This document shows positions 13,062 to 26,240 of a stretch of 64,000 nucleotides of DNA, one piece after another (within the stretch, counting starts at the first letter, position 1; the number at the start of each line of letters is the position of its first letter). A program made the translations under genes and the position numbers. The DNA comes from Histoplasma ohiense (Eukaryota; Ascomycota; Eurotiomycetes; Onygenales; Ajellomycetaceae): contig JAEVHH010000006.1 in NCBI GenBank assembly GCA_017607445.1, positions 992,001-1,056,000 of the forward strand, in the 5' to 3' direction. Under the pieces are notes generated by a model. That model ran no database searches. It was not told where the DNA came from and was given only the letters and a program-made list of their open reading frames with translations.

Positions 13062-13480
13062 TTAATAACCGGGCCATTTCGTATACACCCAGCAAGTGTG
13101 GGGCTCAAATACTCCACCACAAAACATATCAGACGGCGAATGGTGCTGAGAATGCCAGCGGTTAGCTAGCGCTCCCTCTTTTTCTCCCCGTATGTATATC
13201 GGGGTCAGGACGGACATAGTGGATGGGGAACATTAACTTACAAAAGACTTCGATATGCAATCCGGGGCGCGTTGGCAATCCTCGTTTTTGTAACACTGGA
13301 GAGGAACATCGTTGCGTGAGTTTTGGGTACGGGGGGTGTCTTTTGAGAGAATGGGAGGATTGGGGACGAAAGGCATACCGTAACATCAGGGGCACATTTA
13401 ACCCAAAGTGCGGCAGGATGTGCAAGGATGGCGATGGGAGTAGCTAGGAGGATGGCAAGGAGGGCAAAAAAGGCCTTCAT
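13062..13480 (-). CDS. small secreted cysteine-rich protein
   Basis: I built this gene from three short exons, 13480-13379, 13295-13242 and 13145-13062, giving about 79 residues. It starts MKAFFALLAILLATPIAILA, a clear signal peptide with likely cleavage near residue 20. The mature part, about 59 residues, has six cysteines spaced C-x5-C-x5-C-x5-C-x13-C-x8-C, enough for three disulfides. Introns begin GTATGC and GTAAGT, end CAG, and both fall at phase 0; the second has a GCTAAC branch site. A GATAAG word lies about 55 bases upstream of the ATG. The architecture (tiny, secreted, Cys-rich, exon-split, beside gene-poor DNA) is that of effector-like or surface peptides of fungi, but I recognise no named family and assign no function. 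The short exons make it easy for gene finders to miss. Confidence 0.7.
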
Positions 13481-16300
13481 GTCGGCGGTTGCAGGGAGGA
13501 GTTTCTACAAGTACAAGTAGATGCAATATACTGCTTCTTATCAGCGGGGGGAAAAAAAAAATATTGTGGGTATCTTTTATTTTTTTTTATTTTGTTTTGT
13601 TCTCGGGGCCCCGTTTTGTCCCCGGAGGATTCTTGGGCCTTTTAAACCCATATGTTGGCTGTGGGCTGTGGGCGGGTACTCGCCCATATCCGTTCTTTGG
13701 ACCACTGGCCATTGGCCATCTCTTACCTGCCTGTTCGCCATGGGACTATCAACCACCCCCCAGACTATGACCAAGAACAAGATGGAGAACCAACTCTCCT
13801 ACCCACAGCAAATGCTGGCGCAAATGTGGTTTAGGGTTTAGCCCCAGAACCTTGCATCTCATGTAGATGTACTCTGTAAATATACGGAGTATGCTAATTA
13901 TTCATTGCCAGCCATTTCGAAGAATACGGGCTAGTTGGTAGACCCAGCCCGGGTGATGGGCGCTGCTGAAAAGTTATCGAATGAGTTCAACATTAGTTCT
14001 TCTTTGAAAGAAGACCTTATTCTCCAAAGATATTATTTAGATTCTGCAGTCAATATTCTGAAGAATACGGATTCATAAATATTTTTTTGGAAAATTGGAT
14101 TTCTCTAATTGAATTGGGGTTTTTGACTGCTGTCTGATTAACGGAGACTGTTTAACTAGTTATACTAATATATATATATATATATATCTATCTATATATT
14201 CGGATTACTTATAAGCTCGAAAATAGTTAAAATATCAAGAATATTTGATTTTTATTTCTTCTTGTTTTCATTAAAATATTGCCGTTTGTTGTAATTGGTA
14301 TTGCGAGTGAGATGTGCAAACGTCCTTTTAAACTACTAATGTATCTTGATTCCTCCACCAGACCCCCATGATATAGTAGGCAGTGCAGCACACACAAAAG
14401 CACCGCAGAAGCAAACGGAGCGGAGCCCTGGAGGTTGTGTGTATGGGGGGAATATACATACAATGCAATAACAGTTCAGTATACATCTTTGCGCTGCGAA
14501 TGCCTTTAAACTTCCATCTGATCTAAAGTTTGTCGGTTCCGAGGATGAAGAAAAAACGGATTCCGGCATCGCCACAAATTTAACTTCAAAGGAACTTGTC
14601 TGCGGAGAAGAGCATCTCCCCTGGAAGGGATTGATATTTACGCCACCTACAGGGAACCTCTCATTGCACCATGCACCATGCATGGTCGTACCTTGGACGA
14701 GAACATCATGCCTCCAATCCTCCAGGAAGGGACCAAGTATTTTGGCCATTAAAGTGATAGCACGACCATCTGCCATGGTAGTAACGGGTTAAATCCAAGA
14801 TGGAGCCTGCCCTTGAGCCGAGTCGCTAAGCTTCAGCGCCAGGCCGGAGTCATCTGGATAGAACGTGTTTAGTGTGGGTCTGCGGGAAGCCCCCGTGGCT
14901 GAGCAACCTCCCTGGTTTCTGGAGTCCTGCAACCCATGGTATGGAGGTGGGGAGGAATCTAAGATCTGAAAGGCAAACATGAGCGTTGCTGTACAAGGGC
15001 GATCCAAGTCAGAGTCTTGTTATTTGTCAGTAACTGCCTAGCATGCCTAGCAGCAGGCATTTGGGCAAGCCATTGATATTTTTGCCTCTGCTATCAGACT
15101 GTCAAAAAGCAGGAGCCCTTGTCAGGGGAGAGCTATGTGCCCATTAGACCCGCACAGTCTGAAGGACCTCCTTCGGTATCTGAATCTCAAGTTCTCCCGA
15201 CTTGTCTAAAGCCATGGGCAACCTCTGTCTTGTTCCAAATCTCATGCACGCATGGGCGAGCCCAACTGGTGGCAAACAGCCACCACGACTAAGTTTAACT
15301 ATCCTCAAATGGAAACTCATGTTTGTCCCAGGCCTCTGCTAGAGGTCCTACCTGATGGGAGGACCCTGATCTCCTAGCCTCGGTTTTGTCGCTTCCGCAT
15401 CGAGCGATCTCGCACCCATCATCACTTTATCCATGGTCCAACAACACAATCGCTAGCTACACCTCCCTGCTCGAGATGCGTAGTTGATAGCAAAACGCCC
15501 GTTGATGCCATTTGCGAGCGTAGTGCCCAGCGCATCCGCAGCATTAGCCCACTTCAACCGAAGATGATGATGGTTGGATTGTATTGGGAGACTTTGTAGG
15601 CACAAAAACGAAATCGAGGAGGTTGCTGAGCCCTTTTAAGTGTGTACGGTGAAAAGGGAAGCCCCGCGAGTGCTGCATGCTGGTCAAATACATTGGAGAA
15701 GTGCTTGATAGGAGGATTTCAGAATTGGAGACTCTGCTTTGGGGGGAGGGGGGTTGGGGAGGACATTCCACTCTCCACCATGATCCCCAGCGGTCTGCAA
15801 GAACGGCCGGACAGACAATTCTCGTGATATGCTGGTATAGAAAACTGTTGGACGTCTCAGTGGTTGGAAAGGATCAAGAAGAGGATGATTCCATGTTATT
15901 GCTATAAGATTTCTTAATGATCCCCCTTCTAGAAAATCCAAGAGAAGAGAGAAAATCCACAAGAATTTTTTTTTTTTTTTTTTTCTTTCTTTTAGGAAAA
16001 CAAGAAATTAATAAATAAAAAAGGTAAGCAGGTAAGAACATAGGAGCTTGTAAAAGTGCAAGGTGAAGGATGAAGGAACAATCCTTGGCTCGGCTTGTGT
16101 ATTGAAGACAGAGCCACAGCACTGACAAAGATTAGTAAGGTGCTGTTCCATTCCTCCAACTTGAACAGTAACCCCGATAATCCTCCTGCATTTATCTGCC
16201 GAGTCTCTCAAAACCCGAGTGCGATAGCCAAGTTGACAACATGACAGCGCTGAAGGAAGTGGGGATCCGAACATATATTTCGCGCAATACATGACAAAGT
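13481..16300. other. gene-poor region
   Basis: No conserved coding sequence is seen. TACGGAGTA occurs at 13883-13891 and a (TA)n tract at about 14167-14187. The frame at 14336-14776 (-) codes 146 residues but resembles nothing I know and has no typical promoter or splice context. A T run is at about 15966-15984. Composition is AT-rich around 13.9-14.3 kb. The region may hold relics too decayed to read by eye. Confidence 0.45.
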
Positions 16301-16301
16301 T

Positions 16302-16535
16302 GTTCTCTTGAACCATCAAAGCCGAGGTGATGTCAGGGTCCTCAACTGCGACAACGAGGTCATCCTCAAGGCTGGAAGCAGAGTTCGTCCTTCTGAGGAA
16401 ATCGCCATACACCTTGTGAAAGATCACACCGATATCCCAGTTCCGGAGATCGTCCTTGCCGCCTACGTTGGCGATGAAGGCCAACTGGCGATGAAGTGCC
16501 ATTCTCAGCCCGCCGCTGACAGAAACTTAGGATAG
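16302..16535 (+). pseudogene. fragment of an aminoglycoside-phosphotransferase-like kinase
   Basis: The frame reads VRVLNCDNEVILKAG, then SRVRPSEEIAIHLVKDHT and IPVPEIVLAAYVGDEGQLAM. This matches the N-lobe start of the fungal APH/choline-kinase-like family (ATP-binding strands, then the IPVP linker). It stops at 16535, soon after the point where the family normally continues into the hinge and catalytic loop. I find no continuation with the HxD catalytic loop or the later metal-binding Asp downstream, so it looks like a truncated relic. An alternative is a gene whose remaining exons I failed to find. These kinases are numerous and variable in Onygenales, where their substrates are mostly unknown. 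Confidence 0.55.
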
Positions 16536-16539
16536 CCTG

Positions 16540-19500
16540 AACGATACAACAAAGAAGCGCGTATGTGTGTGTAAGGATTGGCAGAAATTGGTGGATATGA
16601 GAAGCTCCGAAGAAATATGACCTGAGTGGTATTATAGCAGCAAGGCATTTCTTGTTTTAGCATGGTCCTATTCAGTTGGAATTGATAGCCTTACTTCGAC
16701 CTTTTGAGTTCGCGACGACATTACACATTCCTCTTTGGACGTCTTTTGGTCGGTTTCTATGGTAGTCATATCAGCTGCTTGAGATATTACCCAATTTGCT
16801 CTTCTCATCTGTCTTTCTTGAACAGACTGTTGTTGCCACCAAGAGTGCTATACTTGTCTAACGCCATCACCTAGGCTAGCCATGAGATCTAGCCTAGCCC
16901 GGAAATTCCATATTCCCCATTTATCCCCCCATGCACTTCATGTGTTAGGCATGGGATACCTACTAATTCCCCCGTGATTCGAGAGCGGCAGTGATTAACT
17001 GGCTCGGGGAGCCAGGCAGATTTTCAGCACACCTTTTGCCCTGGAGTAGTGTGACTGAGCAGGATTCAATTGATATCCATCCCATTCACTGATGGTGCCA
17101 ATTAATGCTTGCCATGATTGGGGGTTTTTATGATGGCCCTGGCGCTACCGCAGTCTGGATGCATTACCATTTTTAGTCAGTCAAAGTTGGTAGGTTTTCG
17201 GCGCTTGAGAACATGCTAGTATGAATCACCGTGACTGTGATGTTGGGTGGCAAGCATCTGAGGGTGTGCCCAGCGTGCCCAGCGTGCCCATGGCAAGAGC
17301 AGCTTCCTCGAGCAGGATACATACGACTATCTAGCTACGAGCCCAAAAAGAGCTCAGTCACCACCAGCACTGAACTGGTAGTAGAGGGGACGAGCGATCT
17401 AATCCAGTCAAATCCCTCCAGCTGTTCTGTGGTTGGGGATGAATCCTTGGAACAGTATGGAGTATGTGTCTGTTCAGTATAAGTTCCTCTGGTTACCTAG
17501 TTAACTACTTGATCACTGGCATAGAAAAATTAAATTCCTCATTCTTAAAAAAAAAATTTCATTCTCAAAAATCAAACATACCTATACTATACACACAATC
17601 AGTATGACAGCCAGTGCGGAAATAGTCCCTGACAATGGAATGCTTATCAAATTAACGTTACGTGCAACCGTATAGTGACGATGGAGAGCTACGCAGGGAC
17701 AAAACCCATTGCTCTAATCGACCCAGCGGCTTTTGTACATAAATTTGAGACGCAGAGATTATAGATATCATATGGATTTCTTCCATTAAAGACGCGGGAG
17801 CCGAAGAGTTGTCCCCGGCGATAAGTATTGACCGAGTGTCGCACCCCGAGCTGTTGGTGTGGGGAATATGTAGACTGATGATACCGTGTCAGTTTGTTTT
17901 CTCCCCCAGATAAAAGGGACATATACGGTTGAACATACTTCTGTTTGGAGCAAGACAAAAGTGTTGCCAGCAGGATCCCTTCCATGCGCTTGCGGCTCAC
18001 CTTCGATTCTGTTGCCTTTGGTCTTTGTCCACTTGATCAGCAAGACAAGTTGAACGGCTCCGCCTCCACCCACGAGCCAAAGACCCTTGGCTGCATTTAA
18101 GTGAGGCCATGATTCTGCGCGGCCGGTTTCTATTACATTACCACTGTTGGCAGAGGCAGGTCGTCAGGGAGAAAGGACGTATCTGGCTCTTTCGAGGAGT
18201 CAGCGTACAGAGCCGCAAACCTGTCAAAAGCTAAGCGGAAAATTAGTCATGTAGAAATTTAATGAGGGGACAGGGACCCAATGTGAAGGACGTAGGTAGC
18301 TCACATGTTCCAGCCTGTACTTTAAGATCATCCATTTCTGCAGCTACCAGAAACCCTGTAGTGCCCATACGGTACAGCTCTCTGACAGCCCAATCATGGT
18401 GGCACTCGTGAACTCGGTTGGGCTTGACGCGGGCAGTCAAAAACGCCAGTCACTGAATTTGTACGAAATCCTGAAACACTTGATATCAGGCATCTCAAAA
18501 ACTTCTTATGGGAATTCGTTGCCAGTGACTTACCGAGGAAGAGCCCTTTCAATATCGGGATCCTTTGAAAATGAAGTGGCAATTTGGAGCCCCAGCAGAA
18601 GGGGGGATATTCGGAAAGCCATGTCCGTATTGTCCTGAGTTTCTAAGATTCTGTTTCGGATTCTGTTGAACGATTGTTGAACGATTGTTGAACGGAACGC
18701 TCCTCTGATGGTTGTTTTGCTCCGTAACGATCGCGTCGTTGGGCGATTGGTGTTAGCCACTAGTTATTGGAAAGTGAGAAATAGAGTCGAATTAGCATAG
18801 CAATACATTGATTGGATGGAGAGAGTGGAGCACAGCATAGAAAGAGTTCCAGAGGAAGTTCCTATGTCAATATCATTATTGTTTAATGGAGTTGATTGCT
18901 AACAAGGCCTCGAAACAGCTACATGTAATAATTCGAAGTTGAAGCAAGAATAGCTATCCAAGGTGGTGACCTCAACCCAACAGACTCCCGCTGCTCATTT
19001 CCAACTAGGGATGGAGCCTTGGGCTTCCTGCTATGGACTAGCAGCCAGCACGTAGCATATGTAGGATATTCTTTGTGTAGATAGAAGGCAACCAACAGAG
19101 CCAAAAGCTGAGCGGGGCTCGGATTCTTCTTGATGAAATTTCGAGTCCCCAGCATACTCCATTAAAAGTACATACACCACTTGCATTGTCTCGTGTTTCT
19201 CTTTCTAGCTGTATCCGCATATCGTGTGTCCGGGATAAAAGGAAAAAGATAATGCCAAAAATGGAAAAAAGAAAACAAAAAAAAAACAAAAAAAGTTGAA
19301 ATTGTTTACAGATCTGATGTAAAAGTCTGAAAAAAAGGCGTCAGTTAGTGGGAGAGAAGATATTCACAAAAGAGATGTTTTTTCTTTCTCTCCCGTCCAT
19401 GAAGATACTTCTTTGGATCAAAAAAATTTCTCATGACTCGTGTCGTCGTGAATCTGGTGTACATGCGCGGACGGACTAAAAAAAAAAAAGGTAAATAAAT

Positions 19501-19597
19501 AAATGAAAAAAAAGGGGGAGGAAGACAAAATTGAAGAAGACTAAGTAACAGATCTGGTCTGCAGGTTGTAGTGTAGACCTGGGGTGTGGTATAACCT
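16540..19597. other. gene-poor region downstream of the PUF gene
   Basis: Only unconserved short frames are seen on both strands. Local repeats include a 9-base tandem (GCCCAGCGT) at about 17270-17289 and an 11-base tandem (GTTGAACGATT) at about 18665-18695. A-rich tracts at about 19260-19300 and 19478-19515 precede the PUF stop codon and may be its 3' UTR. No RNA gene was recognised. Confidence 0.45.
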
Positions 19598-22500
19598 TCA
19601 AGTAAAAAATGGGTATCCCTGTATTGGAAAGGCACTTATCCCGTTCGTAGCTTGTTGCGGAATGGGACTGTAGATGGTGGGCGTGTTGTCGTCATTGCCG
19701 TTGCAGTTGCCGTTGCAGTTGCCGTTGGCAGGTGGAGCTTTGACAGCATTGCCATTGGCATTGGTTGCGGAAGACGCTGCAGAGGATGAGTTGTTGGTGC
19801 TCACCACCACATTGTTAACTATACTATCACCGACATTACTAAATTGCTGTTGTGGATACTGTGTAATGATGGAAGTTGAAAAGGGATGAATCTGGTGGTA
19901 CACGTTCGTCATATCATTAGGCGTAATTTGGCCGCTGGAGCCCCCACTCACGCGGCCTTGGTTCTCCACACTCAAGATTTTTCCGGCAATGCGGCGCCCG
20001 TGTGGCGTCTGGCGAATTGCTGGGAGGATCGGGCGGATAGCTTCGACCAATTTCGTGCGGTATTCGGGGTCAGCAAAATCCATGGCAGTTTGAACGACGT
20101 AGTTCGCAAAGGAGTCACGGAGCATTTTCTCGAGTTCACTGGGGACCAACATCTCATCCACCAAAGCGGAACGTGATTGTGGGTCAGCTGTTCTAATGCA
20201 CTTCTCAATCACGTTCGAGCTGAATTTTTGTTTGGATAAGGCAGGGATGTTCCCGCGGAAGCTGCGACAGATGGGCTCAATAAAATGAGGCTCGTTGAGA
20301 TCCACTATAAGTAAGTTGAAAGAAAATTAGCTTTGGTCTGTTATGCAGGTAGTGGAATCCCTTACAGATATACTGAACCACGTAATTTCCAAACGGATCT
20401 TGAACCAAGGTGAATGCGTTATTGGTGATCTGTTCGATTAAGCGAGCCCGCTGGTCACCAGAAGCGTGGTCAATACAACGCTGCAACACGCAACAGCCAT
20501 GGCGATGGGTTCCGACTGGCACGCAGCTTGCTCCAACGGCATCATAGATAAACTATAAAAAGGGTGTCAGTAGGCTGGAGAAAAAAATAATTTGACGATG
20601 ATTTGGAATACCTGAGCATCCGTCGCAGAGAGGCGATTTAAGCACTTCTGGATAACATGGTTTCCGTTCAAATCTTGCACAAGCTCCACTACTCGATCAC
20701 GTAACGCGTTGATCACGGTTTGAGTCTACAGCGCTGTCAGTAACTGATAATACCAGATACACACAACGGCTTAAACGGTACCTGTTCCGGGGTGGAGATG
20801 AATTCAATCATCTTCTGCAAAGCTCGAGTCCCATGTTGGTTCAGTGCGATCTTAACAAGTTGAGGAGAAGCGTTGTTGATGAGTGCAGTACGCTGTTCAT
20901 CGTTCGAGAATTCAAGCAACTTCTGGCAGAGGTAGTTTCCGAACGGATCTAAAGAACAACACAATAGGACATGTTAGAAACGCGATTACTGCAATTTAGT
21001 AAGAACGCAAAAAACTAACCGGTCATAAGTTCTACAACATGGATATGTGTCTCCAAAAATATCATCTGCACATGTGCTGGATTTTGCTCCTCCAACTTCT
21101 TCTGCAAATAGCGGCATCCGTACTGGTCCTTACACATGCCATATAACTCGCCTTGGTAGGTTTCCAATGGAGCGTTACCAAACCGCGAAAATTGGCTAGA
21201 TTCACCTTCTCCGCTGCGACGACCCTGACCCGGGTTTCTTGCAGGGCTTTCTGGGAAACGAGAGTAAGGTGAGAAGGGAGCAGGGTTGATATAGGCACCG
21301 TAGGGCGGGTTTGGGTGGAACGCTTGAGCGTGTCCATTGGTTTGGATGGGGCTAGTGATGAACGGCTGCATGGCGTATCCATAAACAGGATTTTGGAAAG
21401 CGCCGATAGTGGAGGTGCCATTTGGCATCCCATTGCTTGTGGATGTCAATTGAGGTCCAAAAGGGGTGGCATTAGCCTGCAAAACTGACTGGAGTGGTTG
21501 GAGATTAAAGGACTGGTCATCACGATCAGGGGACAGTGGGGATGTTGGAGTGTCATTTCCATGGGCGTGCGGGGTAGCCGGAACTCGACCGACACTAGCA
21601 CTATGAGAATGGAAATGGTCTGCATGGGACTTTGGCGGAGTTACTGCGGTATAGCCATTACTCTTGGTGGGGATATCATTAGTAGAATATGACATTTGGA
21701 GGGAAGCTGGCCGCGACTGGGATCCATTGGTAGTGGAATAGAGACCTTGGGCGCTATTATACGTTGAAAACCCAGGTTCAAGTGAATGCCTGTGAGATTG
21801 GCGAGTGTCACTTGCAGGTGAGAATGGGGCTGAAATTTGCTCGCCCTGTGAGCGATTGCTCCCGATATGCTGAGACATGTTCAATGAATTGTGAGGGAGT
21901 GAGGCGTGATGACGATGACCATACGTCTCCGGCCCTGGCGTACGTGAGTTGGCTAGATCCAACGCAGCGGAATTGGCGGATAGCTAGAAAAGCAAACAAG
22001 GTTAGTTGATATCAGCCTAGGGGGAAATAAAGGCTGCAAAAAATTCACTTACCAAGCCGGAATTATCATCTCGACGAATCAGGGTGGGGAATTTGTCGTC
22101 AGGATCCGTTAATTTGAGATAACTCTTCAAGTCCGGAGTTGGCATACGATCTTCGTCCTTTAAGCCCCTCCTATCTTCGTCGTCATCATCCCCGAAAGCA
22201 AACTTGGCAGGATGGAATGGATTGAGTCCAATGGACCTAGTAAAGCCGTTGGCTGTGGCTGCAGTTGTGGTAAAATTGGTCTGAGAGACAAAACTGGATG
22301 TGGGCATGGAGTATCTGTTAATGCTACAGAATAACGGTAAGTGAATGACCCAAGGTGCTGCAGAGACATGAATGTGAGGTGGAACAGCTGCGTTAGAGGA
22401 GATTAAGACATGGGGTCAACAGGGCAAGCAAAAACAGAATTGGGACATTCTTGGATCGAGGTTTTTGGGAAGCTATAGAAAATTAATCGATGCAAGCAAA

Positions 22501-23829
22501 ATTGTAGAAATACATACGAGGCACTCTGACGCAAAGAGGGGAATGGTTCTGGAAGATATTCCTCCTCTGAGTTCCGGCGAGAACCTAGAAGAGACTGCGG
22601 AGCAGATGCCTGGCTTGGAGTGGTGGCCATAGTTGATTTCGCGTGGCCAGTTGGCGATACGACCTGTGAAGGGCCGAAGAGGTTGAACACTCCAGGTGCA
22701 GTTGCACTCGATGTTGAAAAACGAGTTGGGCGAGAGAAGGCGGTAGGGAAACCGTTATCTTTGTATTCTGGGGGGGTTGTAGGTTCACTGACGGCACCAG
22801 CCAAGCTCGAGCTAGCATTGGCAAGATCTCTAGCCATCTGGTCCAGTTCCTGGCGCTCTTTCTCCTGCTGGAGATCTAAGAGTTTCATATCGGCCTCGAA
22901 GCGTTTTCTTTGCTCTCTCATGTATTCGATATGTGCTTTCTTCTTTTCGAACTATAAAGATTGTCAGATAACGAGTATTAGATGGACAGAATGTAAAATA
23001 TTGGGGAGAATTGACAAGACTCCTGAGGAACAACAAAAGAAATGAACAAAGACAGGTTAGGCATGAAAGTGGAAGAAAAGGAGGATAGGATCGAAGTGTT
23101 GTTGGGAGGAAAGAAGGGAATGAAGTGAGGTAGATGAAAAGTTGTAGGTGTAGAGAAGTGAGAACGGAGAAGAGAGAGGAAAATAAGGGGCGAAAGGGTT
23201 GAAAAGGGGGGACTCACCAACTGCGACTTGTGAATCTGCGTTGCCTGTGACGAGAGGAACAACAATTCAGTCAGTCAGTCATATTTTGATGACATAGCTC
23301 AACAGAATTTTTCAGATACGAAACTGAGGAAAGAAGCCATCAAATCCCGAAGCACATCCACCATCACTACTGTACAGACTCCATTCACTTCATGACCTCC
23401 CCTCCGCCCAACGACCTGAGAATGCTCAACCAACCAACTACCACCTGTCCCGCTCTCCCCAACCCCTCACCCCCCATCAATTGCCCCCAACCAAACAACA
23501 GATGTGGAACAATGGTAATAGCGGCGGCAACGACACAACAACACAGCAACTCAACTCACCGAGGAGAGGAAGTCCAGAGACTCCGGCAAAGGCAGCGGCT
23601 GAGCACTGTTGAAGGCGGGCCATGAGGAAAGTTTGCTGGCGTCGGTGGTGAAGCGACGTTGGAGGTTTGCACGCACATCGGAAGGTGGTTGGAAGGTGGA
23701 GATATAGCTGGCGGTCTGAACTCTGGTGGGCGAGGGGTAGCTGGAGAAAGGCGAGTCGGAGGGCGGGGAGCGAGGGGAGGAGAAGCGGAGCTCTTCGAGA
23801 CGCTCGCTCAGACCGTTCTTGAAGCCCAT
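19598..23829 (-). CDS. Pumilio-family (PUF) RNA-binding protein
   Basis: Nine exons, 23829-23560, 23244-23218, 22951-22518, 22323-22053, 21983-21020, 20948-20782, 20725-20612, 20552-20366 and 20304-19598, encode about 1046 residues. The Pumilio homology domain spans roughly residues 600-925: it opens LETYQGELYGMCKDQYGCRYLQKK and has repeats such as DPFGNYLCQKLLEF, QHGTRALQKMIEF, DPFGNYVVQYI and SSNVIEKCI. In the family, eight helical repeats each read one base of a UGUR-type element in mRNA 3' UTRs and repress or localise the transcript. The first half is disordered, Ser/Thr/Pro-rich, with a charged coiled-coil stretch near EKERQELDQMARDL; the tail is Asn/Gly/Ser-rich. It looks closest to yeast Puf4 and relatives. 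Exon 2 is only 27 bases. The exon 4 acceptor (22323) has an alternative 9 bases further in that also keeps frame. Confidence 0.9.
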
Positions 23830-26199
23830 TGTATAGAATGGGTATGTGGTTATGTGGGTGTGACGGTGGCACAGCTACAGGGACGCAGGAAGATTGGACA
23901 TGTCAGAACGAAAGCGGGGGTTGGGGAAAGACAGAGAATGGACGAGAGATAGCAACAGAGCAAGGCCAAAAAGGGGGACAGAGAGAGGTAGAAGCTGTCT
24001 GGGGTAGCCGGGGCCAGCAATTGGTCAAGGGGAAAAGAGTGCGGAGGGGGGAGAGGGGCGGGGGAGGGTAGGGAGGAGGAGAAGGGAGGGGATTTAGAGG
24101 GGGGGTTGAGGATTTGAGGTTGGAGGTTGAGAAGTTGAGGATGATGAGATAGGGGAGGTGGAGCATGACTAAACACGGGCTAGTTGGCGGTGTGTTCCTT
24201 TGACTTTTAACTAGAACGCACCAGACCAAGGGGTTATTTGTTCCCCGCCCCCAGTCACATCCACACACATGTCATGCCACGGGCTAATTTTTGTCTATTC
24301 AGGAGAGGATGGAAGGAGGAAAGGCAGGAAGGAAGAAAACCGCAAGCTGAATAGGATCGAAAAGATTACTCACACAGGTATGGTGGTTTCGATAACTCTA
24401 GAAAATAGGCACGGAAGGATGTACGCAGTGTCTGCTGCTTGTCAATCAAGGACGTCGGGTCGAGTGTCCCAAGCTATCGCAGGATCAGGTCAATCAATTC
24501 AACCCCCAAAGCGCTGCTCGCCTTGACAGTGGCCCACAGCTCTAGACGCAAGGCCGCTGCTGTGTCGCGTGTCTCCAAGTCAACTTCAAGAGTATATACA
24601 TGCGCACACACAATATACAACATATACACACTTTTTCTCGTGGGAAATTATCCTTCTCCCCTCGATGTTGCATTCCCTCTCTGGTTTATTGTTTTGGCCT
24701 TATTTTCCTTCTTTGCTTTTCTGTTCCCCTTTCTGTTCGCTGTTCTATCTCCTATGGGGATTGTATTAATGTTGGTACAGCTGGATCGATATCAGTCCGA
24801 TCAACTCAGGATCGATCGTCAAACTGCGTGAGATGGAGGTCTCACACAAGTGGGGCTTTCTTTCTTCGTTTCTTATTCTTCTTCTTCTCGCACAGGAATT
24901 TACTCAACGCTTGGAAAAAAGAATGGAGGATGAAAAAATCAATAGGATCACCAGCAAAAATAAGGGACTGACACTTTTTTCGAATTTCGGTAGGCCTAAG
25001 GTAGTCAAAAGGAATAAGAGTGTATATGTTTATTAAGAAAAACACACAAACGGAGAAAGTGGATAGGAAGAAAGGTCACAGGAAACGAAAAAATTGTTGT
25101 GTTGTACAGAGAAAGAGGCGACGAGAGGAGATTGTGAGGAGGAAGACGATGTTTGATATTTGATTCCAATTCACCACTTTTTCAACAGAAGTGTCTGAGG
25201 GAAGAGTGAGTAATCATCAACGAGCAGAGAGACAGGGGAACGGAGCGAAGAGGGAAAGATCATGATAAAAAAAAAAAAAGCCAGCCAAAAAAAAAAAAAA
25301 AAAAAAAAAAAGCAAGCAAGCACGCATGCACGCAAGCTACAATCAGAACGACAAACGGTGGAGAAAGCAAGATGCACCTATGACATGACGGCGAAATTCT
25401 AGGTCCGGGGAAGGTGAGAGAAAGGGATTGGCCGACGTGGTTGAAACGTATATCTGCATGCTCAACAGACAACAATGCACTGATTGCCTGGCGGGAATAA
25501 GGCGGCGGTGGGGCAGTATGTCTGTATGTGTGGATACATGTACTGCACAACTTGGAGGCTGGAGCGCACGGCCTATCCAAAATGCCAGATTGGAAGAAGC
25601 CGTGAGCAGTAAATATTAACCCTTGCTATGCTGCAGGGAATAACCCACCGAGATGGACTTAGCCTTGAGCTATTTGTCGAGTTATATTTGCCGTAAGTTA
25701 AAAGTTACATCTTGGAGGTATGCGACTACATTCTTTCCTTTTGAAACTTTTCCCCTTGGAAGATCATGGACATGCATTTTCGGTTCCTCTCATCTTCTCT
25801 CGCTTGCTTTTTGCTGGGATGTAGGTTGGACATTGACCTCCTGGTGTTGTTGTCCTTGGGTTTGCGTTTGGGCCTGGGCTAGGGCTCGGGCTCAGGCTTG
25901 GGTTTGGGCGTTGATGGCTCCAAAGTGCCGTCGTTTGTTTCGTTGTCTGTTGGGCAGCAAGAACCCAATGTACCCGTTACCTGCATCCACTGCGGGGTCA
26001 CCGCTTGTTTCCCTTCGTTCAACCTCCTTGCCAGCCCCCTGCGAGGCGTACCAGTGACCTGCCCTGTGTGTTCGCTTGCCCGCGTTTTGGGATGATATCT
26101 CATGTCAACATCATCTTCAAGCCCTCAAGACTTTGCATCCCCTTGCTAAGTAGGATGAACACAGGACAATCCCACTATTATGCTCTTTCACGTCGAGAT

Positions 26200-26240
<41 letters not shown>

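Noticed and set aside
14336..14776. 146-codon minus-strand frame
   Set aside because: Composition is unlike neighbouring proteins, no similarity is recognised and it overlaps other open frames; support is too weak to call a gene.
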